A stretch of 64,000 bases of DNA. Source: Streptomyces flaveolus. Lineage in GTDB: Bacteria; Actinomycetota; Actinomycetes; Streptomycetales; Streptomycetaceae. Shown here piece by piece: positions 24,785 to 33,258 of the stretch; positions within the stretch are counted from its first letter, which is position 1, and the number at the start of each line of letters is the position of its first letter. Both the position numbers and the translations under genes were made by a program. The stretch is from the NCBI RefSeq assembly GCF_000716535.1, contig NZ_JNWV01000016.1, positions 1 to 64,000 of the forward strand. Direction: 5' to 3'. The notes beneath the pieces were generated by a model. It was not told where the DNA came from. It ran no database searches and was given only the letters and a program-made list of their open reading frames with translations.

Positions 24785-25709
24785 CCCTAGCGCAGCGACC
24801 GGAAGCCCGCGCCACGCCGGCGCGTTCGACACCGCGGCGGCCCTGATCGACGAGGCCACGGCCATCTCGAAGGCGGCGGGCGGCGCGGCCATGATGCACA
24901 CGGATCTCCTGCTCGCCGCCTGGCGGGGCCGGGAAGCGCAGGCACGGGACCTCATCGAGGCCACCGCCGCGGAAGTGCGCGTCCGGGGCGAGGGCCGCGC
25001 CCTCGGCCTCGCCGAGTACGCGACCGCACTGCTGCACAACGGCCTCGGCCGCTACGACACCGCGCTGGCCGCCGCGACGCGCGCGTGCGCGTACGAGGAT
25101 CTCGGCATCTTCGGCTGGGCACTGGCCGAACTGGTCGAGGCGGCCGCCCGCGGCGGGTGCCCGGAGGCCGCCGGCGCCGCGCTGGAGGAGCTCACCGGAC
25201 GCACCCGCGCGAGTGGGACCGAGTGGGCCCTGGGCGTGGGGGCCTGCTCCCGCGCGTTGCTCGGCGACGACCGGGCCGCCGACGCGCTCCACCGGGAGGC
25301 GATCGAGCATTTCGGGCGCTCGCGTATGGCCGTCCACCTGGCCCGCTCCCGTCTGCTGTACGGCGAGTGGCTGCGTCGCCAGAACCGCCGTCAGGACAGC
25401 CGCGCCCAACTGGGCGCCGCCTACGAGGCGTTCAGCCGGATGGGAGCCGACGGCTTCGCCGAGCGGGCGCGCCGGGAGCTTCTGGCGACCGGGGAGACCG
25501 TACGCAGGCGGACGGTGGGCGCCGACACCGGACTCACCCACCAGGAGGCCCAGATCGCCCGGCTGGCCGGCGCCGGGCACACCAACGGGGAGATCGCCGC
25601 CCAGCTCTTCATCAGCCCGCGCACAGTCGAATGGCACCTCGGCAATGTCTTCGCCAAGCTCGGCGTCCCCTCCCGCCGGCACCTGCGCTCGGTGCTGCCT
25701 CCGCCGTGA
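24785..25709 (+). pseudogene. 5'-truncated LuxR/LAL-type regulator
   Basis: The C-terminal part of a large ATP-binding LuxR regulator: TPR-like helices (AGAFDTAAALIDEATAISKA...) and a terminal LuxR helix-turn-helix (LTHQEAQIARLAGAGHTNGEIAAQLFISPRTVEWHLGNV, about the last 65 residues). The Walker A/AAA and most TPR sequence expected in a protein of about 900 residues is absent: family-like sequence begins near 24785 with no start codon. An ATG at 24891 could still yield a 272-residue DNA-binding fragment. Deletion or recombination at the 5' side, next to the tandem repeats, is the simplest reading. Confidence 0.75.
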
Positions 25710-25712
25710 CCG

Positions 25713-25742
25713 GGCCGGGTCCGGCCGGGTCCGGCCGGGTCC
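25713..25742. repeat. Three 10-bp tandem repeats
   Basis: GGCCGGGTCC repeated three times directly after the LuxR remnant, between it and the convergent sigma gene. The GGCC/GGCC content could also form stem structures. Confidence 0.7.
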
Positions 25743-25761
25743 GCCCGTCGGCGCGGAGTTC

Positions 25762-26607
25762 TCAGCGGGTGCTGAGCATTCCCTCGCGCAGGCGGGCCAG
25801 GCAGCGGGAGAGCAGCCGGGAGACGTGCATCTGGGAGACGCCGAGGCGTTCGCCGATCTGGGCCTGGGTGAGTTCCTCGACGAAGCGCATGTGGATGATC
25901 TGCCGGTCCCGCTCGTCGAGTTCGGCGATCAGGGGAGCCAGGGCGTGGAAGTCCTCCACCAGCTCCAGGGCCGCGTCCTCGGCGCCGATGAAGTCCTGCA
26001 GGGCCGCCTCGCCCTCCTCGCTGCCGTTGATCGTGGCGTCGAGGGAGGAGGAGTTGTAGCCGTTGGCGGCCAGGCGGGCCTCGCGGACCTCCTCCTCGGA
26101 CAGGCTCATCAGCTCCGACAGTTCCTTGTCGGTCGGGGTGCGGCCCAGCCGGCTGCGCAGTTCCTCGGTGGCGCGGGCGAGCTGGACGCGGGCTTCCTGG
26201 AGGCGGCGGGGCACGTGGACGGCCCAGGTGGTGTCGCGGAAGAACCGCTTGATCTCGCCGACGATGTAGGGGATGGCGAAGGAGGTGAACTCCGCCTCCC
26301 GCGACAGCTCGAACCGGTCGATCGCCTTGATCAGGCCGATCATGCCGACCTGGACGATGTCCTCCATCTCCTCCGGTCCACGGCTGCGGAAGCGGCCGGC
26401 CGCGTAGCGGACCAGGGACATGTTCATCTCTATGAGCGTGTTGCGGGCGTAGCTGTACTCCTGGGTGCCCTCTTCCAGGACGGCGAGCTGCTCGAAGAAC
26501 AGCCGCGAGAGCTCCCGGGCGTCCTTGGGCGCCACCTGGGAGGGATCTGCGACTTCGGGCAGTTCGGTGGTCTGCGTGTCGGCTGCCGTCGTGCTGGTGA
26601 GCACCAT
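25762..26607 (-). CDS. SigB/SigF-class RNA polymerase sigma factor
   Basis: 281 residues with regions 2 (RNTLIEMNMSLVRYAAGRFRSRGPEEMEDIVQVGMIGLIKAIDRFELSREAEFTSFA, about 55-115), 3 and 4 (ERDRQIIHMRFVEELTQAQIGERLGVSQMHVSRLLSRCL, about 225-270). Streptomyces has several paralogues (SigB, F, G, H, I, K, L, M, N) for osmotic, oxidative and developmental stress, so the exact letter cannot be assigned. Such factors are held by anti-sigma HATPase proteins and freed by anti-anti-sigma factors; a candidate anti-sigma is divergent 240 bp away. Confidence 0.92.
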   Translation of the reverse strand: MVLTSTTAADTQTTELPEVADPSQVAPKDARELSRLFFEQLAVLEEGTQEYSYARNTLIEMNMSLVRYAAGRFRSRGPEEMEDIVQVGMIGLIKAIDRFELSREAEFTSFAIPYIVGEIKRFFRDTTWAVHVPRRLQEARVQLARATEELRSRLGRTPTDKELSELMSLSEEEVREARLAANGYNSSSLDATINGSEEGEAALQDFIGAEDAALELVEDFHALAPLIAELDERDRQIIHMRFVEELTQAQIGERLGVSQMHVSRLLSRCLARLREGMLSTR

Positions 26608-26847
26608 GCTGTTCCCCTCCCGCGATCGAACTGTCCGCGACGCCGACCCATGCGGTCGGCGTCATCGCGCGGCTACCCGCTCATCTTGCACGTACACCCC
26701 TGACCGGACGAACCGGGGGGCGGCCGGGCGCGGACCGAGGGACGTGCGCGCCAGGAGCCTTTGCGGCGGATACGGCAGATCGTGCTCTTCTTCCCGGATC
26801 CGGGGCAGACGTGGGGGACACCGGCGGGACGAACGAAGGAGGAGAAC

Positions 26848-27270
26848 ATGGCCGAGGACTCCTCGGTGAGGGCGGTGGGATGGGCGCGCTCGTTGCCGAT
26901 CAGCAGTGGGGTGAAGGCGGCCCGCGACTGGACGCGTGCGCACCTGGCGGCGCTCGGCTGGACCGATACGGCGCCGGACCTGGTGGACTCGGTGCTGTTG
27001 ACGGTGTCCGAGCTGGTCACCAACGCCCATGTGCACGCCCGCAGCACAGCGCAGCTCATCCTCACCTGGGACCAGGCGTGTCTGCACGTCACCGTCCACG
27101 ACGCCTCTCCCCGGCTGCCTGAGCAGCGTGACCCCGGAGCCGATTCGCCGGGAGGGCGGGGTCTGCTCCTGGTCGATGCCCTGGCCGACACCGTGGAGGT
27201 CCACCGCTGCCCTTACGGCAAGGACGTCACCGCGTGCTTCCAGCCGCCCTCGCCCTCGACCGTCGCATAG
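26848..27270 (+). CDS. HATPase_c anti-sigma/regulatory ATP-binding protein
   Basis: 140 residues of the single GHKL fold seen in RsbW/SpoIIAB-type kinases. The N box is SELVTNAHVHA and the G-box region is SPGGRGLLLVDALAD. There is no membrane segment. It could bind the sigma factor or phosphorylate an anti-anti-sigma protein; the sigma gene is divergent next door. The ATG at 26848 has a very strong GAAGGAGGAG. Promoters for both lie in the shared 240 bp. Confidence 0.88.
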   Translation: MAEDSSVRAVGWARSLPISSGVKAARDWTRAHLAALGWTDTAPDLVDSVLLTVSELVTNAHVHARSTAQLILTWDQACLHVTVHDASPRLPEQRDPGADSPGGRGLLLVDALADTVEVHRCPYGKDVTACFQPPSPSTVA

Positions 27271-27280
27271 GACACGCACG

Positions 27281-27311
27281 CAGGGACCGGCTGAGATCCA
27301 GCCGGTCCCTG
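27281..27311. terminator. Bidirectional terminator hairpin
   Basis: CAGGGACCGGCTG (27281-27293) pairs exactly with CAGCCGGTCCCTG (27299-27311), 5-base loop, between convergent genes (ATPase + and small membrane protein -). Confidence 0.85.
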
Positions 27312-27336
27312 TATGCGGAAGGGGTTGCGGGTCAGG

Positions 27337-27507
27337 TCACCATCGGTACCAGCGTCCGCGACCACCACCGGCGGTGGTGGAGCGCATGACGAAGCCGAGC
27401 AGCCAGAGCACCAGGACGGCCACGGCGACCCACCAGAGAATCTTGATGGCGAATCCGGCGCCGAAGAGAATCAGCGCGAGGAGCAGAACAAGCAGCAAAG
27501 GAACCAT
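27337..27507 (-). CDS. 56-residue hydrophobic membrane protein
   Basis: Too short for ordinary gene finders but clearly coding: ATG at 27507 with GGAGGTAGG upstream, TGA at 27337. Two hydrophobic helices (VPLLLVLLLALILFGAGFA and LWWVAVAVLVLWLLGFVM) and a basic Gly-rich end (GGGRGRWYRW). This is a family widespread in Streptomyces, found near stress genes; function unknown. Confidence 0.85.
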   Translation of the reverse strand: MVPLLLVLLLALILFGAGFAIKILWWVAVAVLVLWLLGFVMRSTTAGGGRGRWYRW

Positions 27508-27659
27508 AGTTACCTACCTCCTGCACCACCGTTTGCCCTCGGTCGGTTCCCACATTCCTCGAAGACGCCTTGTTTGTGAAGGAAATGCGGGGGAATCCGT
27601 GGGGGCTGCCCGAAGAGCATTCAAATGCTTTCCGTCATGCGGGCGGAAAGCGCCGGAAC

Positions 27660-28079
27660 TCAGTCGCTGGAGAGGACTTCCAGGAGGTCGCCGACGGCTC
27701 GGTCGGGCAGGGCCCGGGCGATGTCCGCCAGGGCGACGATGCCGACGAGGCGGTGGCCGTCGACGACGGGCAGACGGCGCACCTTGTGGGTGGCCATGGT
27801 GCGCAGAAGCTCTTCCGCGTCGTCGTCCGCGCCGATCGTGACGGCCTCTTCCTGCGCCAGGTCACCGGCCTTGACGGTGGCGGGGTCCTTCCCGGCCCCG
27901 AGGACCTTGACGACGATGTCCCGGTCGGTGAGAACTCCCTTGAGACGGTCGTCGGTGCCGCAGATGGGAAGCGCTCCGAGGCCGAGTCCGGTCATCTTGC
28001 GGGCGGCGTCGAGAACGGTCTCGTCGGCGGCCACGCATTCCGCGCCCTTGGTCATGATGTCCCGTGCCGTGGTGGCCAC
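27660..28079 (-). CDS. CBS-domain pair protein
   Basis: 139 residues: two CBS motifs (ARDIMTKGAECVAADETVLDAARKM to LTDRDIVVKVLGAGKDP, and VKAGDLAQEEAVTI to LVGIVALADIAR). Start is GTG at 28079 with GGAGG at a good distance; a following Met at residue 9 is internal. Probably a nucleotide-sensing stress protein; similar to the one at 15572-16003. It is divergent from the HdeD-like gene. Confidence 0.88.
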   Translation of the reverse strand: MATTARDIMTKGAECVAADETVLDAARKMTGLGLGALPICGTDDRLKGVLTDRDIVVKVLGAGKDPATVKAGDLAQEEAVTIGADDDAEELLRTMATHKVRRLPVVDGHRLVGIVALADIARALPDRAVGDLLEVLSSD

Positions 28080-28223
28080 TCGTCCTCCTTCAGGGTCGTA
28101 ATGTCCGGGACATCTCGATTAACCCGCAACGGGCGGGTGAAACGACCTGTCCGGGGGGGGGCGGTGTGCGCCTTTCGCTGGGTACTTGAGACGACTCTGT
28201 CCAGCGGTCGAAGGGGTGATGGT

Positions 28224-28784
28224 GTGCGGCGGCAGCTCATGTGGATGCTCGTGGCGCGGGGTACGGCGGCCCTGCTGTTCGGGGTGGTGGCCCTGGTGTG
28301 GCCGGGGGTGACCGTCCTCGCGCTGGCCCTGCTCTTCGGCGTGTACGCGCTCGCCGACGGCCTCGCGCTCCTGGCGAGTGCCTTCCGCCGGGGAGGGGAC
28401 ACGAGCCATCGCGCGGCGCACGCGATCGGGGGTGTCCTGGGCGTCGGGGCCGGCGTGATCGGCATCGGCTGGCCCGGAGTCACCGCCCTGGCCCTGGCCG
28501 CCCTGATCGGCGCCTGGGCCGTGGTCACCGGCATCGCGGAGATCTGGGCGGCGGTGCGCTTCCGGCGCGAACTGCACCACGAGTGGGCGCTCTTCCTGGC
28601 CGGTGCGGTGTCGGTCGCCGCCGGAGTGCTCGCCTGGGCCCGGCCGGACGTGGGCGCGATCACCATCGCGCAGGTCATCGGTGTCTACGCCCTGGTCAGC
28701 GGGGCGCTGGTGCTGGCCGCGGCCCGGCGACTGCGCGGTACGGCCACCGCGGGGCGCCCGGTCCGCCACGCGCGGCACGCCTGA
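28224..28784 (+). CDS. HdeD/DUF308 membrane protein
   Basis: 186 residues, six membrane helices arranged as three similar two-helix repeats (RGTAALLFGVVALVWPGVTVLALALLFGVYALADGLALL and so on). HdeD-type proteins are linked to acid or general stress tolerance at the inner membrane; mechanism unknown. GTG at 28224 with GAAGGGG; the next Met (28239) is an alternative. A terminator follows. Confidence 0.85.
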   Translation: MRRQLMWMLVARGTAALLFGVVALVWPGVTVLALALLFGVYALADGLALLASAFRRGGDTSHRAAHAIGGVLGVGAGVIGIGWPGVTALALAALIGAWAVVTGIAEIWAAVRFRRELHHEWALFLAGAVSVAAGVLAWARPDVGAITIAQVIGVYALVSGALVLAAARRLRGTATAGRPVRHARHA

Positions 28785-28815
28785 GCCGGAGCACCGGAGT
28801 GCACGGCGTCGCGGA

Positions 28816-28845
28816 GATGCCCCGGTCCGTGCGGCCGGGGGCATC
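28816..28845 (+). terminator. Terminator after the HdeD-like gene
   Basis: GATGCCCCGG (28816-28825) pairs with CCGGGG(G)CATC (28835-28845), one bulged G. Confidence 0.7.
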
Positions 28846-28953
28846 GCTCCGTGCGCCCGCGGCGGGCGGACACAGCATGTTCACGCGAACGCCCGGTGGC
28901 CGGCGCCCCTGTGGGCACCCGTCCACGGTCGCCTGCCGGGAGGGAGCCCGACC

Positions 28954-29151
28954 GTGGTCATCGTTGCCTGCCTTCTGCTGCCCTTTGTGGGACTGATGCT
29001 GTACGGCATGGATCGTGTGGAGGACTGGCTGACGCGTTCACCGAAGCCGCCCCGCCATGCCGGAGCGCGTCATCTGCGTCTGATCGTGGGCGGCCGGCAG
29101 GAGACCGCCCCCCGTTCCCGGGCAGGCCGGCACTCGTCCCACGCCGCCTGA
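28954..29151 (+). CDS. 65-residue small membrane protein
   Basis: GTG at 28954 with GGGAGGGAG upstream. One N-terminal membrane helix (VIVACLLLPFVGLMLYGMDRVEDWL) and a basic cytoplasmic tail (PPRHAGARHLRLIVGG). A common small Streptomyces protein of unknown role. The upstream in-frame sequence has non-coding composition. Confidence 0.75.
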   Translation: MVIVACLLLPFVGLMLYGMDRVEDWLTRSPKPPRHAGARHLRLIVGGRQETAPRSRAGRHSSHAA

Positions 29152-29326
29152 CGGCAGACCTCCGTCCCCCCCAACGGTCCGGCACAGACCGGCGCATACC
29201 GGCATGGACCAGCACGGACCGCGGCACCTCCTCCACGGCCGACGGCTCCGAATGCCGCCGGGGGCGTAACGCGGGAGCACCCCCACCGCGTGTAAGAGGT
29301 GACGTCCGACCACGAAGGGACACACG

Positions 29327-29824
29327 GTGGGGGAAGCACCCGCGGACTACCTGGAGTTCGCAGCCGTCCGCAGCGGGCCGCTGTTCCGGACCGCCTGTCT
29401 GCTCACGGGCGACTGGCACCTCGCCGAGGACCTGGTCCAGGAGACCCTCGCCAAGATGTACCGCTCCTGGCGGCGGATCAGCCGGGTGGAGTCACCGGTG
29501 GCCTACGCCGACACCGTGCTCGTACGCAGCTTCCTCTCCCAGCGCCGCCGCCGCAGCTCCACGGAGCGCCCCAGCGACCGGCTGCCCGACGCGGCGGCCC
29601 CGGCGCGGGACGCGGAGCTGCGGATGGCCCTGCTGGACGGACTGGCCCGGATGTCGGCCAAGGACCGTGCCGTACTGGTGCTCCGCTACTGGGAGGACCG
29701 CTCGGTGGAGGAGACCGCACAGGTCCTGCAGCTCTCGCCGGGGGCCGTCCGGGCCCGGAGCATGCGCGCCCTGGAGCGGCTGCGCGCGCTGCTCGGCGAT
29801 CAGCTTGCCGACCTGACCGCATGA
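29327..29824 (+). CDS. SigE-family ECF RNA polymerase sigma factor
   Basis: 165 residues: region 2 (YLEFAAVRSGPLFRTACLLTGDWHLAEDLVQETLAKMYRSW) and region 4 (LARMSAKDRAVLVLRYWEDRSVEETAQVLQLSPGAVRARSMRALERLR). This is the large actinobacterial SigE-like group, not the cell-envelope SigE of S. coelicolor. GTG at 29327 with AAGGGA. The next gene, 69 bp on, encodes a one-helix membrane protein that fits as its anti-sigma factor. Confidence 0.92.
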   Translation: MGEAPADYLEFAAVRSGPLFRTACLLTGDWHLAEDLVQETLAKMYRSWRRISRVESPVAYADTVLVRSFLSQRRRRSSTERPSDRLPDAAAPARDAELRMALLDGLARMSAKDRAVLVLRYWEDRSVEETAQVLQLSPGAVRARSMRALERLRALLGDQLADLTA

Positions 29825-29892
29825 CGAGCACGGCCCGGCGGCGCGCTCCCCGCCCGGGCCGGCCGACGCCCCCAGACGAACGGAGATCCACC

Positions 29893-31176
29893 ATGCCACT
29901 CGACGAGAACCTGGAGCGACGGCTGGCCCGCGCCATGTCCGGCGCCGCCGAGCAGTTCCCGCCCCACTCCGCCGACCTGGTGCGGCGTTCCGTCGCCCGG
30001 GGACGGCGGATGCGGCTGGTCCGCGCCGCCCGGGTCGGCGCCGCCGCGGCCGCCTTCGCCGTGGTCGCCGCGGGCGGCACCCTGGCCGGCACGGCAGCCT
30101 TCGGCGGCGGAGGTGGCACGTCCGGGCAGTCGAGGGCGGGTGGGCCCGCGCACTCCACCGTGCGGTCGGCCTCCCGGCCACCCGCGGCCGTCAGCGGGGA
30201 GGAGATGGTCCGTACGCTGCGCAGCCTGCTGCCACCCGGCGGCACCGTCTCCGCGGCCTCGGGCAGAGGCTCCGAGGGGGGCGGCACCGCCGTCTGGCCG
30301 GCCGCCAAGCTCACCTACTCCACCGCTGACGGCTCCACCGGCATCGACATCTCCGTCGCGCGGCTGGATCCCGGTACCTCCGCCGGCCAGGCGGGCCAGG
30401 GCGGCTGCCTTCCGGTGGAGGTCCGCCCGTACGACACGTGCACCACCCGGAAGCTCCCGGGAGGCGCGGTGCTCACGACCACCAAGTCGTTCACCTACCC
30501 CAACAGCGACACCGGTCAGAAGCGCTGGTACGTGGTGCTCACCACCCCCGGCGGGGCGGAGCTGACGGTGCAAGAGTTCGGCGGCGGCGAGAAGGGCTCG
30601 GCCGACGGAGCCGACCCGCTGCTGTCGATCGCCCAGCTCACCTCCATCGTGCGCAGCCCGGCGTGGAACAAGGCGATCGCCGCCCTGCCGGCTCCGGAGA
30701 CGGCCCCCTCCACCGGCACCCCTGCCGCGGTACGGCGAGTCCCCGGCGCACGCATGACCCGGGTGCTGACGTCGCACCTGCCCCGGGGCGGGACCACGTC
30801 CGACCTGAACGCGGGCGACGATCTGGTCCAGCTCGTCCACGACGACGGCCGCGGCAGGAACATGGTGGAGGTCGACGCGCAGTACGACATGACGTTCCTC
30901 CTGGCCGGGCACATGGGCTGCGCCGGTGTCCCCGGCGAGTGCGAGGCCACGACCCTGCCCGACGGCACCGAGGTCAAGAAGGTCAAGGGACGCTCGGAAA
31001 AGGGCGGTTCGGCGGCGGTGTGGCTGGTCGACACCCTGCGTCCGGACGGCCGCCGGGTGGCCGTGCGGGAGGTCAACTCGTACGCCGAAAGCGGCCCCGT
31101 GACGCGCCCGCGCCCGGCCCTGAGCATGGACGAGCTGCTGGCGATCGCCTTGGACAAGCGCTTCTTCACCGGCTGA
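29893..31176 (+). CDS. One-helix membrane protein, putative anti-sigma factor
   Basis: 427 residues. The cytoplasmic N-terminus (about 45 residues, ERRLARAMSGAAEQFPPHSADLVRRSVARGRR) is followed by a membrane helix (ARVGAAAAAFAVVAAGGTLAGTAAF) and a large external Ser/Gly-rich domain with several Cys (GGCLPVE, DTCTTRK, GCAGVPGECEA). No zinc-binding anti-sigma motif HxxxCxxC is seen, so inhibition would be by another mode. Operon position after the ECF gene suggests the regulatory role; a sensor of envelope state is plausible. Confidence 0.75.
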   Translation: MPLDENLERRLARAMSGAAEQFPPHSADLVRRSVARGRRMRLVRAARVGAAAAAFAVVAAGGTLAGTAAFGGGGGTSGQSRAGGPAHSTVRSASRPPAAVSGEEMVRTLRSLLPPGGTVSAASGRGSEGGGTAVWPAAKLTYSTADGSTGIDISVARLDPGTSAGQAGQGGCLPVEVRPYDTCTTRKLPGGAVLTTTKSFTYPNSDTGQKRWYVVLTTPGGAELTVQEFGGGEKGSADGADPLLSIAQLTSIVRSPAWNKAIAALPAPETAPSTGTPAAVRRVPGARMTRVLTSHLPRGGTTSDLNAGDDLVQLVHDDGRGRNMVEVDAQYDMTFLLAGHMGCAGVPGECEATTLPDGTEVKKVKGRSEKGGSAAVWLVDTLRPDGRRVAVREVNSYAESGPVTRPRPALSMDELLAIALDKRFFTG

Positions 31177-31425
31177 CCACCGCAGCCGGCCGGGCCCGGC
31201 CCGGTCGCCCCGTGTCCACACCGGCCGGCGCTTCCCGGACCCCAGGGTCCTCGGACGGCCCGCGTCGCGAGAGCGCGAGCTTCCCCCTCCGCCGGTGACA
31301 GAACCGTCACACAACAGCCCGCAACCGGTTGCCGCCTCGGTGGGTCCAACTGCACGTGACGACGGCACACTGCCCGCCGTCCGAGCGCGGCGACACCGCG
31401 CGACACACGCATCCGGGGGGATACG

Positions 31426-32655
31426 TTGGACACGTTCGCACACAGAGTCCGTTCTTCGGTCGCGGTCTCGGGGACGGCCCTGCTGCTGGCCGCCGCGGGC
31501 TTCGGCCTCGCGCCGGCCGCTTCCGCGGACGAATCGCAGCCGCCGGTGCTGGCGGTCGACACCGCCGCGCCCGCGGAGGTCGGACTGGCCGGCCTGCCCG
31601 TCGACTTCACCACCAAGGTCTCCAACACCGGTGCCTCCGACGCCTCGTCGGCGCGGCTGATCTACCGGATCGACGGGGGAGCCGGCCTGCCGTCGAACGC
31701 CGTCGGCCTGGAGTACCGGCTCAGCGGCACGGAGTGGAAGACGGTGCCGCTGACGTACGCCGACGGCAAGTTCTCCGGCGAGATGCCCGAGACCTTCCCG
31801 CTCGCCGCGGGCCAGTCCCGCACCGTGCAGTTGCGCATCGGGGTGCCCATGGGCACCCCGCACAACGGCGACAGCAACGGCGGCACCCAGCAGCTGAAGA
31901 TGACCACTCTCGTCTCCTACGGCGCCTCCGGAGCGGCCACCGCCACCGACGACGACACCGTCGAGGTCGACGGCCTCGGCACCGGGCTGTCCGGCGTCCC
32001 GGCCACCGTGACCGCCGGCGGCCCCGCCGTCGACTTCGAGGCCACCGTGGCCAACCCCACCGCGTCGGGGTACGAGAACGTGACGGACACGCTGATCACC
32101 AGCAGGTACGCCTCCGTGCAGGTGCTGCGCTCCGGGACCTGGGAGACGCTCACGCCGGTCGTCTCGGACGCCGAGCCCGATGTGTACGGGTTCGACGTGA
32201 TCGGCAAGGACGCCTCCCTCGCCGCGCACAGCAGCACGGTCGCCAAGGTCCGGGTGAGCTACCGCAAGGACACGCCCACCGGGAAGACCACCGTGCAGTC
32301 CTGCGTATTCGTCAACCAGGGGTCGCTACCGTTCCGCGGCACCACCTTCTGCGGGAACGAGTCGACCTTGACGGTGCTCGCGGCGGGCTCCACCGGGGGC
32401 ACGCCCACCCCGACCCCGGCCCCGACCGCGACCGCCTCCGCGACCCCGGCCCCCTCCGCCTCGCCGTCCGCCTCGGCCGAGGCCCCGGCGGCGACCTCGG
32501 GCACGACCTCCGGCACGTCCGGGGCGAGCACGCAGCTTGCCGCAACCGGAAGCGGCGGGACGTCCACGATCGCCGTGGCGGCCGGCGCCTTCCTCCTGGC
32601 CGGAGCAGGGGCACTGGGCATCGTGGCCCTGCGCCGCCGCCGCACGCGGGCCTGA
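31426..32655 (+). CDS. Cell-wall protein with LAATG sorting signal
   Basis: 409 residues. TTG start at 31426 (GGGGGGATACG before it), Sec signal peptide ending ASA/DES, a body with two related Ig-like/DUF11-like beta domains (about 40-170 and 180-310), a Pro/Thr/Ala/Ser stalk (about 325-370) and a C-terminal LAATG box, a hydrophobic helix and RRRRTRA. LAxTG is the signal used by class E sortases of Streptomyces, so the protein is probably linked to peptidoglycan by SrtE. Binding partner unknown. Confidence 0.88.
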   Translation: MDTFAHRVRSSVAVSGTALLLAAAGFGLAPAASADESQPPVLAVDTAAPAEVGLAGLPVDFTTKVSNTGASDASSARLIYRIDGGAGLPSNAVGLEYRLSGTEWKTVPLTYADGKFSGEMPETFPLAAGQSRTVQLRIGVPMGTPHNGDSNGGTQQLKMTTLVSYGASGAATATDDDTVEVDGLGTGLSGVPATVTAGGPAVDFEATVANPTASGYENVTDTLITSRYASVQVLRSGTWETLTPVVSDAEPDVYGFDVIGKDASLAAHSSTVAKVRVSYRKDTPTGKTTVQSCVFVNQGSLPFRGTTFCGNESTLTVLAAGSTGGTPTPTPAPTATASATPAPSASPSASAEAPAATSGTTSGTSGASTQLAATGSGGTSTIAVAAGAFLLAGAGALGIVALRRRRTRA

Positions 32656-32659
32656 CCCG

Positions 32660-33050
32660 TACGGGAACCGGGTGGCGTTCGTGGACGCCGACGCGCGCAT
32701 CCACCTCCGCACCGCGGGATCCCTCGCGGTGCGGGTGCGCGCGACCACACGGGGCGGGCGATATGGGCGACCCGCTCGCCCTGATCTCCTCCGGCGCGCC
32801 GACGTTCCGCCGGAGCACGGGCAAGGGCACGTTCGACGGGAAGGCCGGCGGCGGTGGCTGGAAGGCCCGCATCCGTCCCGTGCCCGTCGGTGACCTGAAC
32901 GGGCACCTTGCGACGACGTGCCGGTCCGGCCGGGCAGCGGCACCCTGCGGTTGTACACGCCGGCCTGCGGGGCGGCGCCGAAGCCGGTGACGCGGCCCGG
33001 TCCCGGGTCGCCGCCGGCCCTGTACCCCTACCGGCCGGTGCCGGTCCCCC
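32660..33050 (+). pseudogene. Decayed FG-GAP/VCBS-repeat protein
   Basis: Fragments of an FG-GAP protein persist in shifted frames: RVAFVDADARIHLRTAG, then GDMGDPLALISSGAPTFRR, STGKGTFDGKAGGGGWKARI, PVPVGDLNG, then after a frameshift DDVPVRPGSGTLRLYTPACG. Intact relatives read DLNGDGRDDVVVRDGSGTLRLY-like. No start codon or complete frame remains. Three intact FG-GAP proteins are at 58333-62765. Confidence 0.6.
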
Positions 33051-33258
33051 CACGCCGTGAACACCCGTCAGGACGTAAGCGGCCAGGGACCCTTGCGGCC
33101 ACCGAGTCTCTCTTCCGGCGGTCCTGACCTGCGGCAAAAGTAGTTCCTGCCACCGGGCGCCACACCCACGAACAACCCGCACAGCCGTACCTGCAGAGCG
33201 GCTGCGCGGGCCGGGGACGTGCGTTCGCCCGCTCGACTTCCGTGCCGCAGGAGAGACC

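Noticed and set aside
29800..32229. An 809-codon frame on the - strand
   Set aside because: Antisense to the putative anti-sigma and sortase-substrate genes, with low-complexity Gly/Asp/Val/Arg composition.
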